Assembly (NCBI GenBank): GCA_028818855.1
Contig: JAPPMY010000204.1
Span: 42,182-106,181, forward strand
Reading direction: 5' to 3'
Length of the DNA: 64,000 nucleotides
Source of the DNA: Rhodospirillales bacterium
GTDB taxonomy: Bacteria > Pseudomonadota > Alphaproteobacteria > UBA828
Shown in pieces: positions 9,293-17,604 of this stretch. The position numbers were made by a program, and so were the translations under genes. The notes under the pieces were generated by a model that ran no database searches, had not been told where the DNA came from, and was given only the letters and a program-made list of their open reading frames with translations. Positions within the stretch are counted from its first letter, which is position 1. The number at the start of each line of letters is the position of its first letter.

Positions 9293-10372
9293 CTATTCGG
9301 CGGCCTCGGTGCTGCCTGCGGGGGTGCGGAAGGCCGGCATCACGGCCTCGGCGAAAAGCCGTAGGCTTTTCAGCAGGTTCGCCTCGCCGTAATAGGGCGG
9401 GTAGTGGAGCAGCAGGGAGTCGAGGCCGGTGGCGGCGCGGAGCGCGCGGATGCGGGCGATCACCGTCTCGGGCGCGCCGTGGATCAGGGTGGTCTCCAGC
9501 AGCGTGTCGTAGTCGATCGCCGCGGCCCCCTCTTTCTCGGAGACCTTGCCGAGATAGCCCGCCGTCTTCTTGCCGAGGAAGGCTTCGAGGTGGCGGATGA
9601 TGCCGGGCGCGCTCTCCTCCTTCGCCGCTTCGTCGGTCTCGGCCACGTAGACCCAGCGGGCGATGTTGACGGAGCCGAAGGCGGGATTGGCGTTCCAGGG
9701 CGCCGGTGTGTGCTGCATGGCCTCGCGGTAGAGCGCGATCTGCCCGGCGAGGGTCTCGAACGAGGGCAGCGTGGAGAGCATCAGCCCGAACCCGTGGCGG
9801 GCCGCCACTTCGATCGAGCGCGTGGTGCCCGCCGCCATGTAGAAGGGGGGATGCGGCTCCTGCACGCTCACGGGATAGATCTCGTAGTCGCCCTCGACCC
9901 GGTGCCGGAAGTGGGTGCCCTCGTGGCTGACTTTCCGCTTGTGGAAGGCGTCGAGGATCAGCGGGAACGCCTCCTCCTGGATGTCGTGGCGGGCGTCGAA
10001 GGGGATCCCGAAGCCCTCGTACTCGTAGGGCCGGTAGCCGGAGCCGAGGCCGAGGCTGAGCCGGCCCTCGCTCAGGATGTCGACAAAGGCCGCGTTCTCG
10101 ACGATCCGCATCGGGTTGTGGAGCGGCAGCGTCATCACCGCCGTGCCGAGCCCGATCCGGCTGGTCTTGGGCGCCAGGTACGCCAGATAGACGAAGGGGT
10201 CCGGCAGCACCCCGTACTGGTTGGAAAAGTGGTGCTCGGCGATCCAGGCCGTGTCGTAGCCGAGCCGGTCCGCCTCCACGATCTCGCGCGTGACCCGCGC
10301 GTGCACGGCGCGGTGCGGATAGGGCTCCACGTCGAGATTGGGCTGCGAAGTCACCAGAACGCCAAACTGCAT
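9293..10372 (-). CDS. LLM-class (luciferase-like) flavin-dependent oxidoreductase
   Basis: This 359-residue protein belongs to the bacterial luciferase-like monooxygenases, which use reduced F420 or FMN. Visible family features are the opening MQFGVLVTSQPN, AWIAEHHFSNQYGVLPDP, GTAVMTLPLHNPMRIVENAAFVD, the GLGSGYRPYEY loop and MAAGTTRSIEVAARHG. The substrate is not evident. Start at 10372 or 10375 (adjacent ATGs); a GAGGG upstream fits the second ATG best. The frame stays open upstream, but that part is non-conserved. It is separate from the mla operon by about 150 bases. Confidence 0.88.
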   Translation of the reverse strand: MQFGVLVTSQPNLDVEPYPHRAVHARVTREIVEADRLGYDTAWIAEHHFSNQYGVLPDPFVYLAYLAPKTSRIGLGTAVMTLPLHNPMRIVENAAFVDILSEGRLSLGLGSGYRPYEYEGFGIPFDARHDIQEEAFPLILDAFHKRKVSHEGTHFRHRVEGDYEIYPVSVQEPHPPFYMAAGTTRSIEVAARHGFGLMLSTLPSFETLAGQIALYREAMQHTPAPWNANPAFGSVNIARWVYVAETDEAAKEESAPGIIRHLEAFLGKKTAGYLGKVSEKEGAAAIDYDTLLETTLIHGAPETVIARIRALRAATGLDSLLLHYPPYYGEANLLKSLRLFAEAVMPAFRTPAGSTEAAE

Positions 10373-10526
10373 CATATCCCTCGCCGGTTGCCTGCCCCGC
10401 CCGCGCGCCTTCGCGCCAGGGTGGCGGCTCGTTGCACCGATAGTTCTCCCTTGCGCCGTCCGCGCCGGCAACCCGCAGGCGCGCTCCCGCCCGCCGCGGG
10501 TGGCGCAGGCTCCTTACCGTTCCGGA

Positions 10527-11168
10527 TTATTCGGCCTCACCCCCGACCGGCGCCTCGACGCGCGCCCGCAGGTCGCTCAGCAGGCCGTCGATCCCCTTGC
10601 GATTGACGACCGAGGCGAACTCCACCCGGTGCGTGTGCAGCATGCTGATCCCTTCGACGCTTATGTCGATGACCTTGTAGCCCTCGTCCCGCATCCGCAC
10701 GCGGAAGTCGACGGCGATCGGATCGCCGCCCGAGGGCCGCACGATCTGGGCGCGGACGATCTTGTCGCCACTCTCGTCGTCGATCACGGAGCGCGCGGTG
10801 AACAGCTCGCCGCCGTACGAATCAAAGCGGCTCGCGTACACGCGGACGATGAAGTCCACGAAGACCGCCATGTATTCCCTGCGCTGCTCCTTGGTCGCCG
10901 TTCTCCAGTGCCGGCCGAGCACGAAGCGGCCGACGATGGGAATGTCGAAGCCCCGCACCATGACCTCGCGGAACGCGGCCTCGCGTTCCGCAAACGGGCT
11001 GTCCAAGTTGTCGCGGAGGGAGTCCACGGCTTGGTCACCGAGACTCTGGATGAACGTCAGCGCCGGATCCTCGCACAAGGCCGCCCGCGGCCCGCCGGTG
11101 GCGGAGAGCAGGACGGCAAGGCCGATGACGGCGGCCGTCAAGATGCGTCTGGAGACGAGAATGTTCAT
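10527..11168 (-). CDS. mlaC: MlaC-family periplasmic phospholipid-binding protein
   Basis: MlaC shuttles phospholipids between the outer-membrane MlaA complex and the inner-membrane MlaFEDB transporter. This 213-residue protein has a signal peptide (hydrophobic residues about 10-25, cleavage near GGPRAALCED) and the family stretch VRGFDIPIVGRFVLGRHWRTATKEQRREYMAVF, followed by YASRF and YKVIDISVEGISML. It lies 43 bases downstream of mlaA and closes the operon EF-G-like gene / mlaA / mlaC. The mlaFED genes are not in the window. Confidence 0.9.
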   Translation of the reverse strand: MNILVSRRILTAAVIGLAVLLSATGGPRAALCEDPALTFIQSLGDQAVDSLRDNLDSPFAEREAAFREVMVRGFDIPIVGRFVLGRHWRTATKEQRREYMAVFVDFIVRVYASRFDSYGGELFTARSVIDDESGDKIVRAQIVRPSGGDPIAVDFRVRMRDEGYKVIDISVEGISMLHTHRVEFASVVNRKGIDGLLSDLRARVEAPVGGEAE

Positions 11169-11211
11169 GGGACCTCAGCTCTGCCTCACACCGGGGGCGC
11201 CGTGCGGCGGT

Positions 11212-12027
11212 CTATTCCTCGAACCACTCATCGTCGAAGTCGTCGTCGAAGTCGAAGTCGGGTATCTCCATGACGGTCGGCGGCGCGCCGTCGCTGATCT
11301 CCGTCGCGCGATACTGCCGATAGAGTTCGCGCATAGCAGCATAAAAGTCGACAGAGGTGCTTTCCAGCGTTTCAAGCTCGTCGAGATACTGGGCACGCTG
11401 GGATACACCGCTGGTGACGCTGCGGGCGAGGCCGGCTTCGTCGACCAGGACATAACTCATGGGATCCGCAAACATGTCGACGCCGAAGCCCACCGCGTCG
11501 CGCGGACTGCTCGGGCCCAGGACGGGCAGCATGAGGAACGGACTGTCACCGATCCCCCACGACGCGAGGGTCTGCCCGAAGTCTTCCGGTGCGCGCGGGT
11601 AGCCCCAGTCCGTGGCCGCATCGAAGACGCCGCCCACGCCGATGGTGGAGTTGATCGCGAAACGCGTGAGCGTCGAGCCCGCGCGCTCGAACTTTCCCTG
11701 GGCGAGGTTGTTCACGAGGTTCAGCGGCTCGCCGAGGTTCCGCAGGACGTTCGTGATACGCTGGCGCACCACGTCCGGCAGCAGGAACACGTAGACCTCG
11801 GCCGCCGGCTTCAGGATGACGCTGTCGACGGCCTGGTTGAACTCGAATACCGCGCGATTGACGTCCTCGAGCGGATCGTTGGCTCCGTAAGGATCCTGCG
11901 CCCGGCCGTCGGCGGCAAAGCCGAGCAGCGCGAGGGCGAGCAGCACGGCCGCCGCGCAGCGCCGAAGTGCGGCAGGGAAGCCGATCGCTCGAGGCAGAGC
12001 ACGCCGTCGCGGAAGGCATTCGCTCAT
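11212..12027 (-). CDS. mlaA: MlaA (VacJ) outer-membrane lipid-asymmetry protein
   Basis: MlaA sits in the outer membrane with porins and removes mislocalised phospholipids from the outer leaflet. The 271-residue product shows the family pattern DPLEDVNRAVFEFNQAVD near residue 52, NNLAQGKFERAGSTLTRFAINSTIGVGG, the EDFGQTLASWGIGDSPFLMLPVLGPSSPRD core, and DPMSYV. The signal peptide ends in GRAQD and has no lipobox cysteine, unlike the VacJ lipoprotein of enteric bacteria. The C terminus is an acidic-aromatic tail of Asp, Phe and Glu. It begins 8 bases after the EF-G-like gene, so the two are probably co-transcribed. Confidence 0.93.
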   Translation of the reverse strand: MSECLPRRRALPRAIGFPAALRRCAAAVLLALALLGFAADGRAQDPYGANDPLEDVNRAVFEFNQAVDSVILKPAAEVYVFLLPDVVRQRITNVLRNLGEPLNLVNNLAQGKFERAGSTLTRFAINSTIGVGGVFDAATDWGYPRAPEDFGQTLASWGIGDSPFLMLPVLGPSSPRDAVGFGVDMFADPMSYVLVDEAGLARSVTSGVSQRAQYLDELETLESTSVDFYAAMRELYRQYRATEISDGAPPTVMEIPDFDFDDDFDDEWFEE

Positions 12028-12035
12028 GCCGGGGG

Positions 12036-14063
12036 TCAGTCGTCCTCCTTCGCGGCAGCGAGCACGTCGTCGGCGAGCCGCCCGGTCAGCTCCTGAAGGC
12101 GATCGAACTGCGATTCGAAGATGCCGACGCCGAGCGTGAGCGAGCGGAGCTCGATGATCAGATCGTGCATCTCCGACTGGGGCATCTGGCTGGTGAGTTC
12201 GTCCCAGCCGGACCAGTCCTCACGCGCCTGGTAGCCCAGCACCTGGCCGCGCCGGCCCGTCACCAGCCGCTGGACGTTCGGCGTGAACTCGTTCGGCACC
12301 GAAATCCTGACCTCGCAGATGGGCTCCAGCAGCACCGGGTTGCACTTGGGCAGCGCTTCCGCCATCGCCATCCGGCCGGCGGTCTTGAAGGCCATCTCCG
12401 AGCTGTCCACCGAATGGTGCTTGCCGTCGGTCAGCGTCACCGAGACGTCGACAACCGGGAAGCCGAGCGGCCCATTGGCGAGATAGTCGCGCACACCCGC
12501 TTCCACGGCGGGGATGTACTGGCGCGGCACGGCGCCGCCCACGACCTTGTCCTGGAACTCGAAGCCAGTGCCGCGCGGCAGCGGCTTCACCTCGATATGC
12601 ACGTCGCCGAACTGACCGTGACCGCCGGTCTGCTTCTTATAGCGCGCGTGCTGCGAGACCGGTTTGCGAATCGCCTCCTTGTAGGCGACCTTGGGCTTCT
12701 CGGTCTGCATGGCGAGCCCGTACTTGCCGGCGAGCCGATCGAGCGCGACCTTCAGGTGCATCTCGCCCTGGCCCCAGAGCACCGCCTCCTGCGTATCGGG
12801 ATTGGGCTGGAAGCTCAGCGACGGGTCCTCCTGGGCGAGACGGCTCATCGCGCCCGATACCTTGACCTCGTCCTCGCGCCGGCTCGCTCTCACGGCATAG
12901 GAATAGACCGAGGGCGGAAGCTCGGCGCGCCGAAGCGACTCCACGTCCGGCCCGTCGGCGGGTGCCACGGTATCGCCGGTGGAGATCGATTCGAGCCGCC
13001 CGAGGCCCACGATCTCGCCGGCTCCCGCCTTGTCGACCTTGTTCTGGTTCTGGCCCTGCATCTGGTACATGCCGCCGATGCGCTGGCCGTCGTTGAGTGT
13101 CATGCCGTCTTCGATGGTCCCGGCCCACACCCGGGCCAGCGAAACCTTGCCGCCGTGCTGGGTGATGTAGGTCTTGACGACCTGGCCGACCGTGGCGCCG
13201 TCGGCGCCCGCCGGCAGGCGCTTCGCGGCGAGAGCATCACCGGGCGCGAAGTCGATCAGGGAATCGAGCAGGCGGCGCACGCCCCAGTCCCTCTCGGCCG
13301 AGCCCATCATCACCGGCACCACGCTGGCGTCCGCGAGGACGCCGCGCAGGAAGTCCTGGATCTCACCGGGCTCCGGAATCTCGTCCTCCAGCAGTTTCTC
13401 CAGGAGGGTGTCGTCGAAGTCCGCCAGGCTTTCCAGGAGCTGCGTCCGCGCATCCTCCTGGCGCTCCGCGACCGTTTCGGGCGCATCGACGCCGACGGCG
13501 CCGTCCTGATCCCGATACTCGTAGGCCTGTCCGGTGATCAGGTCGACGTAGCCCGTGACGTTGTCGCCGTCCCGGATCGCGACCTGGCAGGGCACCAGGG
13601 GCCGGTCGCTCACGGGCTGCATCGCCTCGATCAGCTCGGCGATCCGCACCGCCGTCTCGTCCATCCGGTTGGTGAAGAGAACGTGCGGGATCTCGTGCTG
13701 CGCCAGGAACTTGAGCAGCCGTCCCATGGTCCATACCCGGTTCACGTCGGGGGAGCAGACGATGACGGCGAGGTCGACGCCCATGAGCGCGTTGGCGGTC
13801 TCGGCGAAGAACTCGATCGACCCCGGACAGTCCAGGACCGTGAAGCGGTGATCCCGATACGTGAACGAGGCGGCGTTGACCTCCACGCTCGACTGGCGCG
13901 CCCGAGCCTCGTCGGACCAGTCGCCTACGGTGTTCCCGTCCGTGACCTTGCCCTTGCGGCCGATCGTGCCGGACACGAACAACATGCTTTCGAGGAGTGT
14001 GGTCTTGCCGCTCGTATAGGGGCCGACAAGCGCAATGTTCAGCGCCCCGGTCGAATCGCTCAT
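12036..14063 (-). CDS. Elongation factor G-like translational GTPase paralogue
   Basis: This 675-residue protein has EF-G domain order: N-terminal G domain, beta-barrel domain II (YITQHGGKVSLARVWAG), domain III (WGQGEMHLKVALDRL), domain IV (KKQTGGHGQFGDVHIEVKP) and domain V (PICEVRISVPNEF). The GTPase motifs are abnormal. Walker A reads GPYTSGKTT (14-22) instead of the EF-G GHIDAGKTT; switch I lacks the EQERGITI signature; G3 is DCPGS (78-82) with serine in place of the catalytic histidine; G4 is NRMD instead of NKMD. It is therefore a diverged paralogue rather than canonical fusA. The start at 14063 has a GGGAGA ribosome binding site. It heads the mlaA-mlaC operon. Confidence 0.9.
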   Translation of the reverse strand: MSDSTGALNIALVGPYTSGKTTLLESMLFVSGTIGRKGKVTDGNTVGDWSDEARARQSSVEVNAASFTYRDHRFTVLDCPGSIEFFAETANALMGVDLAVIVCSPDVNRVWTMGRLLKFLAQHEIPHVLFTNRMDETAVRIAELIEAMQPVSDRPLVPCQVAIRDGDNVTGYVDLITGQAYEYRDQDGAVGVDAPETVAERQEDARTQLLESLADFDDTLLEKLLEDEIPEPGEIQDFLRGVLADASVVPVMMGSAERDWGVRRLLDSLIDFAPGDALAAKRLPAGADGATVGQVVKTYITQHGGKVSLARVWAGTIEDGMTLNDGQRIGGMYQMQGQNQNKVDKAGAGEIVGLGRLESISTGDTVAPADGPDVESLRRAELPPSVYSYAVRASRREDEVKVSGAMSRLAQEDPSLSFQPNPDTQEAVLWGQGEMHLKVALDRLAGKYGLAMQTEKPKVAYKEAIRKPVSQHARYKKQTGGHGQFGDVHIEVKPLPRGTGFEFQDKVVGGAVPRQYIPAVEAGVRDYLANGPLGFPVVDVSVTLTDGKHHSVDSSEMAFKTAGRMAMAEALPKCNPVLLEPICEVRISVPNEFTPNVQRLVTGRRGQVLGYQAREDWSGWDELTSQMPQSEMHDLIIELRSLTLGVGIFESQFDRLQELTGRLADDVLAAAKEDD

Positions 14064-14274
14064 GCTGTCTCCCTTTACCCAGAGCCGCGCCGGCGGGCTT
14101 GGCGCCACGGTCGCGGGGCCGGCATGTTTCCAGCGCCTAGGCCGGATTGCAACAGCGTTTACCGCCTGAATTGGGACGAATTGCGACAAAGCGCGGGGCG
14201 CAGTGCCCAGTCTGGCGCGGGCAGGGTGGGGCGGCTATGGTGCCAGGCGACAGGATGCAGGGGGCGCGCGGCGG

Positions 14275-15018
14275 TTGAGCATCTGGGGAAAGGTGATCGG
14301 AGGCGCTGCGGGGTTCGCCCTCGGCGGCCCCATCGGCGCGATCCTGGGTGTCGCGGCGGGCCATTTCGTCGACCGCATGGCCCGCGGCCGCGGCGTCCGG
14401 CGGATCGGCGCGGGCGACCAGGAAACCAAGCAGGCCGCCGTCTCCATCGCCCTCGTGGTGCTCGCGGCCAAGATGGCGAAGGCGGACGGCCACGTCACCC
14501 GCGAGGAAATCAACGCGTTCAAGCGGGTCTTCCGCGTCCCCGACGCCCATGCCGCCGCCGTGGGGCGCATCTGGGACGAGGCGCGGCGCGAGGCGGCGGG
14601 CTTCGAGCCCTATGCCGAGCAGATCGTGCAGATCTTCCCGCACGACACCACCATGCGCGAAGAGCTGCTCGGCGCGCTCTTCCAGATCGCCATGGCCGAT
14701 GGCGAACTGCACGCGGGCGAACGTGCCTATCTCGAACGCGTCGCCCAGATCTTCGGCTTCGACGAGCGCGGCTTCGCGCAGATCATGTCGCGCCACATGG
14801 GCGGCGGCGAGGCCGATCCCTATCAGGTGCTCGGCGTCGAGCCCGATGCGACGGACGACGAGATCAAGCGGACCTACCGCCGGCTCATCGTGGAACATCA
14901 CCCCGACAAGCTCATCGCCGAGGGCATGCCGGAGGAGATGATCCAGGTTGCGAACGACCAGATGGCCGCCATCAACGCGGCCTATGACAGGATCGCCAAG
15001 CTTCGCGGGCTCCGTTGA
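14275..15018 (+). CDS. djlA: DjlA-like co-chaperone with TerB-like and C-terminal J domains
   Basis: This 247-residue protein resembles DjlA, a membrane-anchored DnaK co-chaperone. It begins with a glycine-rich hydrophobic segment (IWGKVIGGAAGFALGGPIGA), continues with a TerB-like helical region (VVLAAKMAKADGHVTREE and AMADGELHAGERAYLERVA), and ends with a J domain (DPYQVLGVEPDATDDEIKRTYR, then the catalytic HPD in EHHPDKL). The TTG at 14275 is chosen because the family starts at this glycine-rich segment; in-frame codons upstream are not conserved. It belongs to the block with the DMT transporter, amidase and rnpB that precedes the dcw cluster. Confidence 0.85.
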   Translation: MSIWGKVIGGAAGFALGGPIGAILGVAAGHFVDRMARGRGVRRIGAGDQETKQAAVSIALVVLAAKMAKADGHVTREEINAFKRVFRVPDAHAAAVGRIWDEARREAAGFEPYAEQIVQIFPHDTTMREELLGALFQIAMADGELHAGERAYLERVAQIFGFDERGFAQIMSRHMGGGEADPYQVLGVEPDATDDEIKRTYRRLIVEHHPDKLIAEGMPEEMIQVANDQMAAINAAYDRIAKLRGLR

Positions 15019-15059
15019 CCGCGCGCTGAGCGCGCTCCCGCTCCCGCTCCCGCCGCTTC

Positions 15060-15932
15060 ATGCAGCCGAGTCACATCGCGATCGCGGTCGGCACGGCCTT
15101 GCTCTGGGGCTTCGGCTTCGTGACCAGCAAGTACGGCGCGGACCACATGCCGCCGCTCTTCTTTCTGGCGCTCCGCTTCACCCTGATGGCGCTGATGCTG
15201 GTCTGGTTCGTGCGCCCGCCGCGCGGCCGCTGGCTTGCCGTGAGCCTGTTCGCGCTGACCATGGGCGCCGGCCACTTCGGCCTCTTCTACATCGCCCTCA
15301 ATATAGGCGTAGAGGCCTCGACCGCGGCGATCATCTGGATCACGCAAGTGCCGCTCAGCGCCGTGCTGGCCGGGCTTCTCCTGCGCGAGCGCCCCGGCTT
15401 GCTGGCCATCCTCGGCATCGGGATCGCCTTCGGCGGCGCCGTGCTGCTGGTGGGCGAGCCGCGCCATACCGGCAACGCGGTGGGGATCGGGCTCATGTTC
15501 GGCTCCAGCATTGCGTGGGCCATTGCCAACGTGCAGGTGAAGCGCCTCACCGACATCTCCCCGCTGTCGTTGAACGTCTGGATGTCGGCGGTCTCCGCTC
15601 TGATCCTCTTCCCGCTGTCCTTCGCCCTGGAGGAGGGGCATCTCGCGAGCCTCCTGCAGCCCGACTGGCGCCTGCACGGCTCGCTCCTCTATCAGGTGTT
15701 CGGCTCCACCCTGCTGGCCTACTGGGCCTGGTACTATCTGCTCGCACACAACCGGGTGGCGACGGTTGCGGGCTTCATGCTGCTCGTGCCGGTGGTGGGC
15801 GTGATCTTCGGCGTCTTCATCCTGGGCGACCCGCTCACCTGGCAGACGCTCGTGGGCGGCGCGATCATCGTCTCCGGCGTCGCGCTCATCGTGCTCAGGC
15901 GCGAGGCGGGATCGGCCGTAAAGGCCGGCTGA
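15060..15932 (+). CDS. DMT-superfamily (EamA) transporter
   Basis: The 290-residue protein has about ten hydrophobic segments and two EamA repeats, the layout of drug/metabolite exporters of the inner membrane. Recognisable features are ALLWGFGFVTSKYG in helix 1, RFTLMALMLVWF, SSIAWAIANVQVKRL at the start of the second repeat, and ALIVLRRE at the end. The N-terminal half resembles the O-acetylserine/cysteine exporter type, but the substrate cannot be assigned. It lies between djlA and the amidase gene, 41 bases after the former. Confidence 0.88.
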   Translation: MQPSHIAIAVGTALLWGFGFVTSKYGADHMPPLFFLALRFTLMALMLVWFVRPPRGRWLAVSLFALTMGAGHFGLFYIALNIGVEASTAAIIWITQVPLSAVLAGLLLRERPGLLAILGIGIAFGGAVLLVGEPRHTGNAVGIGLMFGSSIAWAIANVQVKRLTDISPLSLNVWMSAVSALILFPLSFALEEGHLASLLQPDWRLHGSLLYQVFGSTLLAYWAWYYLLAHNRVATVAGFMLLVPVVGVIFGVFILGDPLTWQTLVGGAIIVSGVALIVLRREAGSAVKAG

Positions 15933-15981
15933 CGCCTGCACGAACCACGATGGGCGGCGTCAGGCACAGCCGGAGACGGGC

Positions 15982-16752
15982 GTGACGGGAGAGAGCGTCG
16001 CCGGGCGGGCCGTGATCGACCTGCCCTCGCCCAACCGGGACGGGCGGCCTGCGGAGGCAGGCCCGGTGGACACCCTGGTCCTCCACTACACCGGCATGGT
16101 CTCGGCCGAGGCCGCGCTCGCGCGACTGACGGACCCCGGCGCCAAGGTCAGCGCGCACTGGTGCATAGGCGAGGACGGCACGCTCTGGCGCCTGGTGCCC
16201 GAGGCGGAGCGCGCCTGGCATGCAGGCGTCAGCGAATGGCGCGGCCGGCGCGGGGTCAACGACGTCTCGATCGGGATCGAGCTGGTCAATCCGGGCCACG
16301 AGCACGGCTACCGCCCGTTCCCGCCGGCCCAGATGGATGCTTTGCTCGACCTCGCCCGCGCCATCCTCGCGCGTCACCCGATCGATCCCCGCAACGTGGT
16401 GGCGCATGCAGACGTGGCGCCCATGCGCCGGCAGGATCCTGGCGAACTGTTCGACTGGGCGCGCCTCGCAGGCGCCGGCATCGGTCTCTGGCCCGAGAGC
16501 GCAGCCGCGGCCGGGGGGGAGGGCCCGGCTCTCCGCCAGGGCGATCGCGGCGCTGCCGTCAGGCGGCAGCAGGCGCGCCTGCGGGGCGTCGGCTACGGTC
16601 TCGCGGCCGACGGAGAATTCGGCGCGGGCACGGCCGCCGTCGTGCGCGCCTTTCAGCGGCACTTCCGTCAGGCGCGCGTCGACGGGGTGATCGACGCCGG
16701 AACGGCGGCCGTCCTCGACCAGTTGAGCGCACTTGCAGGCGGACGAGGCTGA
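15982..16752 (+). CDS. AmpD-like N-acetylmuramoyl-L-alanine amidase with peptidoglycan-binding domain
   Basis: This 256-residue enzyme should cleave the MurNAc-L-Ala bond of peptidoglycan or of recycled anhydro-muropeptides. The amidase_2 fold is marked by VLHYTGM (first zinc histidine, about residue 35), AERAWHAG, DVSIGIELVNPG and VVAHADVAPMRRQDPG (second zinc histidine and catalytic region). A C-terminal PG_binding_1 domain (LRQGDRGAAVRRQQ, ADGEFGAGTAAVVRAFQ) follows. No signal peptide is seen, which suggests a cytoplasmic recycling role. The GTG start at 15982 has GGAGA upstream. It directly precedes rnpB. Confidence 0.9.
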   Translation: MTGESVAGRAVIDLPSPNRDGRPAEAGPVDTLVLHYTGMVSAEAALARLTDPGAKVSAHWCIGEDGTLWRLVPEAERAWHAGVSEWRGRRGVNDVSIGIELVNPGHEHGYRPFPPAQMDALLDLARAILARHPIDPRNVVAHADVAPMRRQDPGELFDWARLAGAGIGLWPESAAAAGGEGPALRQGDRGAAVRRQQARLRGVGYGLAADGEFGAGTAAVVRAFQRHFRQARVDGVIDAGTAAVLDQLSALAGGRG

Positions 16753-16789
16753 GAGCGGCTTGACCGGGTCCCGGCGCAGGCGTAGTCAG

Positions 16790-17200
<411 letters not shown>

Positions 17201-17230
17201 CTCTCCCCCGGCGCTCCGCCACACCCTCAC

Positions 17231-17274
17231 CGCAATATATTGAGGGGTCCGCGACCCCTCAGGCGCAATATATT
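17231..17274. repeat. 9-bp-stem hairpin between 11-bp direct repeats
   Basis: The direct repeat CGCAATATATT occurs at 17231-17241 and 17264-17274. Between them lies the inverted repeat TGAGGGGTC / GACCCCTCA (17241-17249 and 17253-17261) with a 3-nt loop. AATATATT within each direct repeat is itself palindromic, so a longer stem with a bulge is possible. It follows rnpB, but no T-run follows the stem, so it is not a classical terminator. Function unknown. Confidence 0.75.
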
Positions 17275-17275
17275 C

Positions 17276-17289
17276 CCATATCGATATGG
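17276..17289. repeat. 14-bp perfect palindrome
   Basis: CCATATCGATATGG reads identically on both strands and begins two bases after the second direct repeat. A perfect even-length palindrome of this size looks like a dimeric-protein binding site, but no known factor is recognised. Confidence 0.6.
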
Positions 17290-17468
17290 ACTCCCCGCAG
17301 CCCCCGCTAGTAACGAATCAAAGGAACATTTGGGGAACATATAGTTGATCTCCGCCGGGACTTGAGTCCGCGCCGGCGGTGACTAGGCCTCTTGTCACCC
17401 TCTCCGGTCCCACTCCGCCATGAGCTTCGAGTCGCCGGATCGCTCCATTTACCTCTGCTCCTGAACAC

Positions 17469-17496
17469 TTGATTTTTTGACTTGCGACCATATTGT
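17469..17496 (+). promoter_or_regulatory. Candidate promoter for mraZ and the dcw cluster
   Basis: TTGATT at 17469-17474 and TATTGT at 17491-17496, 16 bases apart, form a plausible sigma-70-type promoter. It overlaps the MraZ repeats, as expected if MraZ represses its own operon. An alternative -35 is TTGACT at 17477-17482. This is the most AT-rich spot upstream of mraZ. Confidence 0.4.
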
Positions 17497-17520
17497 GCCA
17501 TGCAGTACCATGCAATCCCA
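17481..17520 (-). promoter_or_regulatory. Four tandem 10-bp MraZ-box-like repeats
   Basis: Read on the minus strand, 17520-17481 contains four units beginning with TGG at exactly 10-bp spacing: TGGGATTGCA, TGGTACTGCA, TGGCACAATA and TGGTCGCAAG. MraZ is known to bind TGGGN-type direct repeats separated by five bases upstream of its own gene in E. coli, so these are very likely the autoregulatory operator of the dcw cluster. They lie about 85 bases before the mraZ start and overlap the candidate -10. Confidence 0.7.
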
Positions 17521-17604
17521 TGATATCCCGGATCAGAGCGGGAACAGACGGAGCGGTGACGAGCGACGGCATGGCGAGCAGGGCAGGCGCCCGAGGAGCA
17601 AGCG

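Larger units (their letters stand above)
17201..17604. other. Structured non-coding region between rnpB and mraZ
   Basis: About 400 bases without a credible gene, visibly less GC-rich than its surroundings in two parts (17231-17345 and 17460-17525). It holds a hairpin flanked by direct repeats (17231-17274), a 14-bp palindrome (17276-17289), a candidate promoter (17469-17496) and the 10-bp-period MraZ operator (17481-17520). The stretch 17290-17460 shows nothing I can name. Small open frames such as one at 17307-17681 on the minus strand lack similarity and overlap the control elements. Confidence 0.7.

Noticed and set aside
12036..14063. Canonical elongation factor G (fusA)
   Set aside because: The switch I signature, the catalytic histidine and NKMD are all altered, and the gene is not next to rpsG or tuf.
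11967..14987. 1006-codon plus-strand reading frame
   Set aside because: Lies antisense to the EF-G-like gene and out of frame in djlA; no domain, low-complexity composition.
17241..17261. Rho-independent terminator of rnpB
   Set aside because: The stem is good, but no T-run follows, so I list it as a repeat of unknown function.
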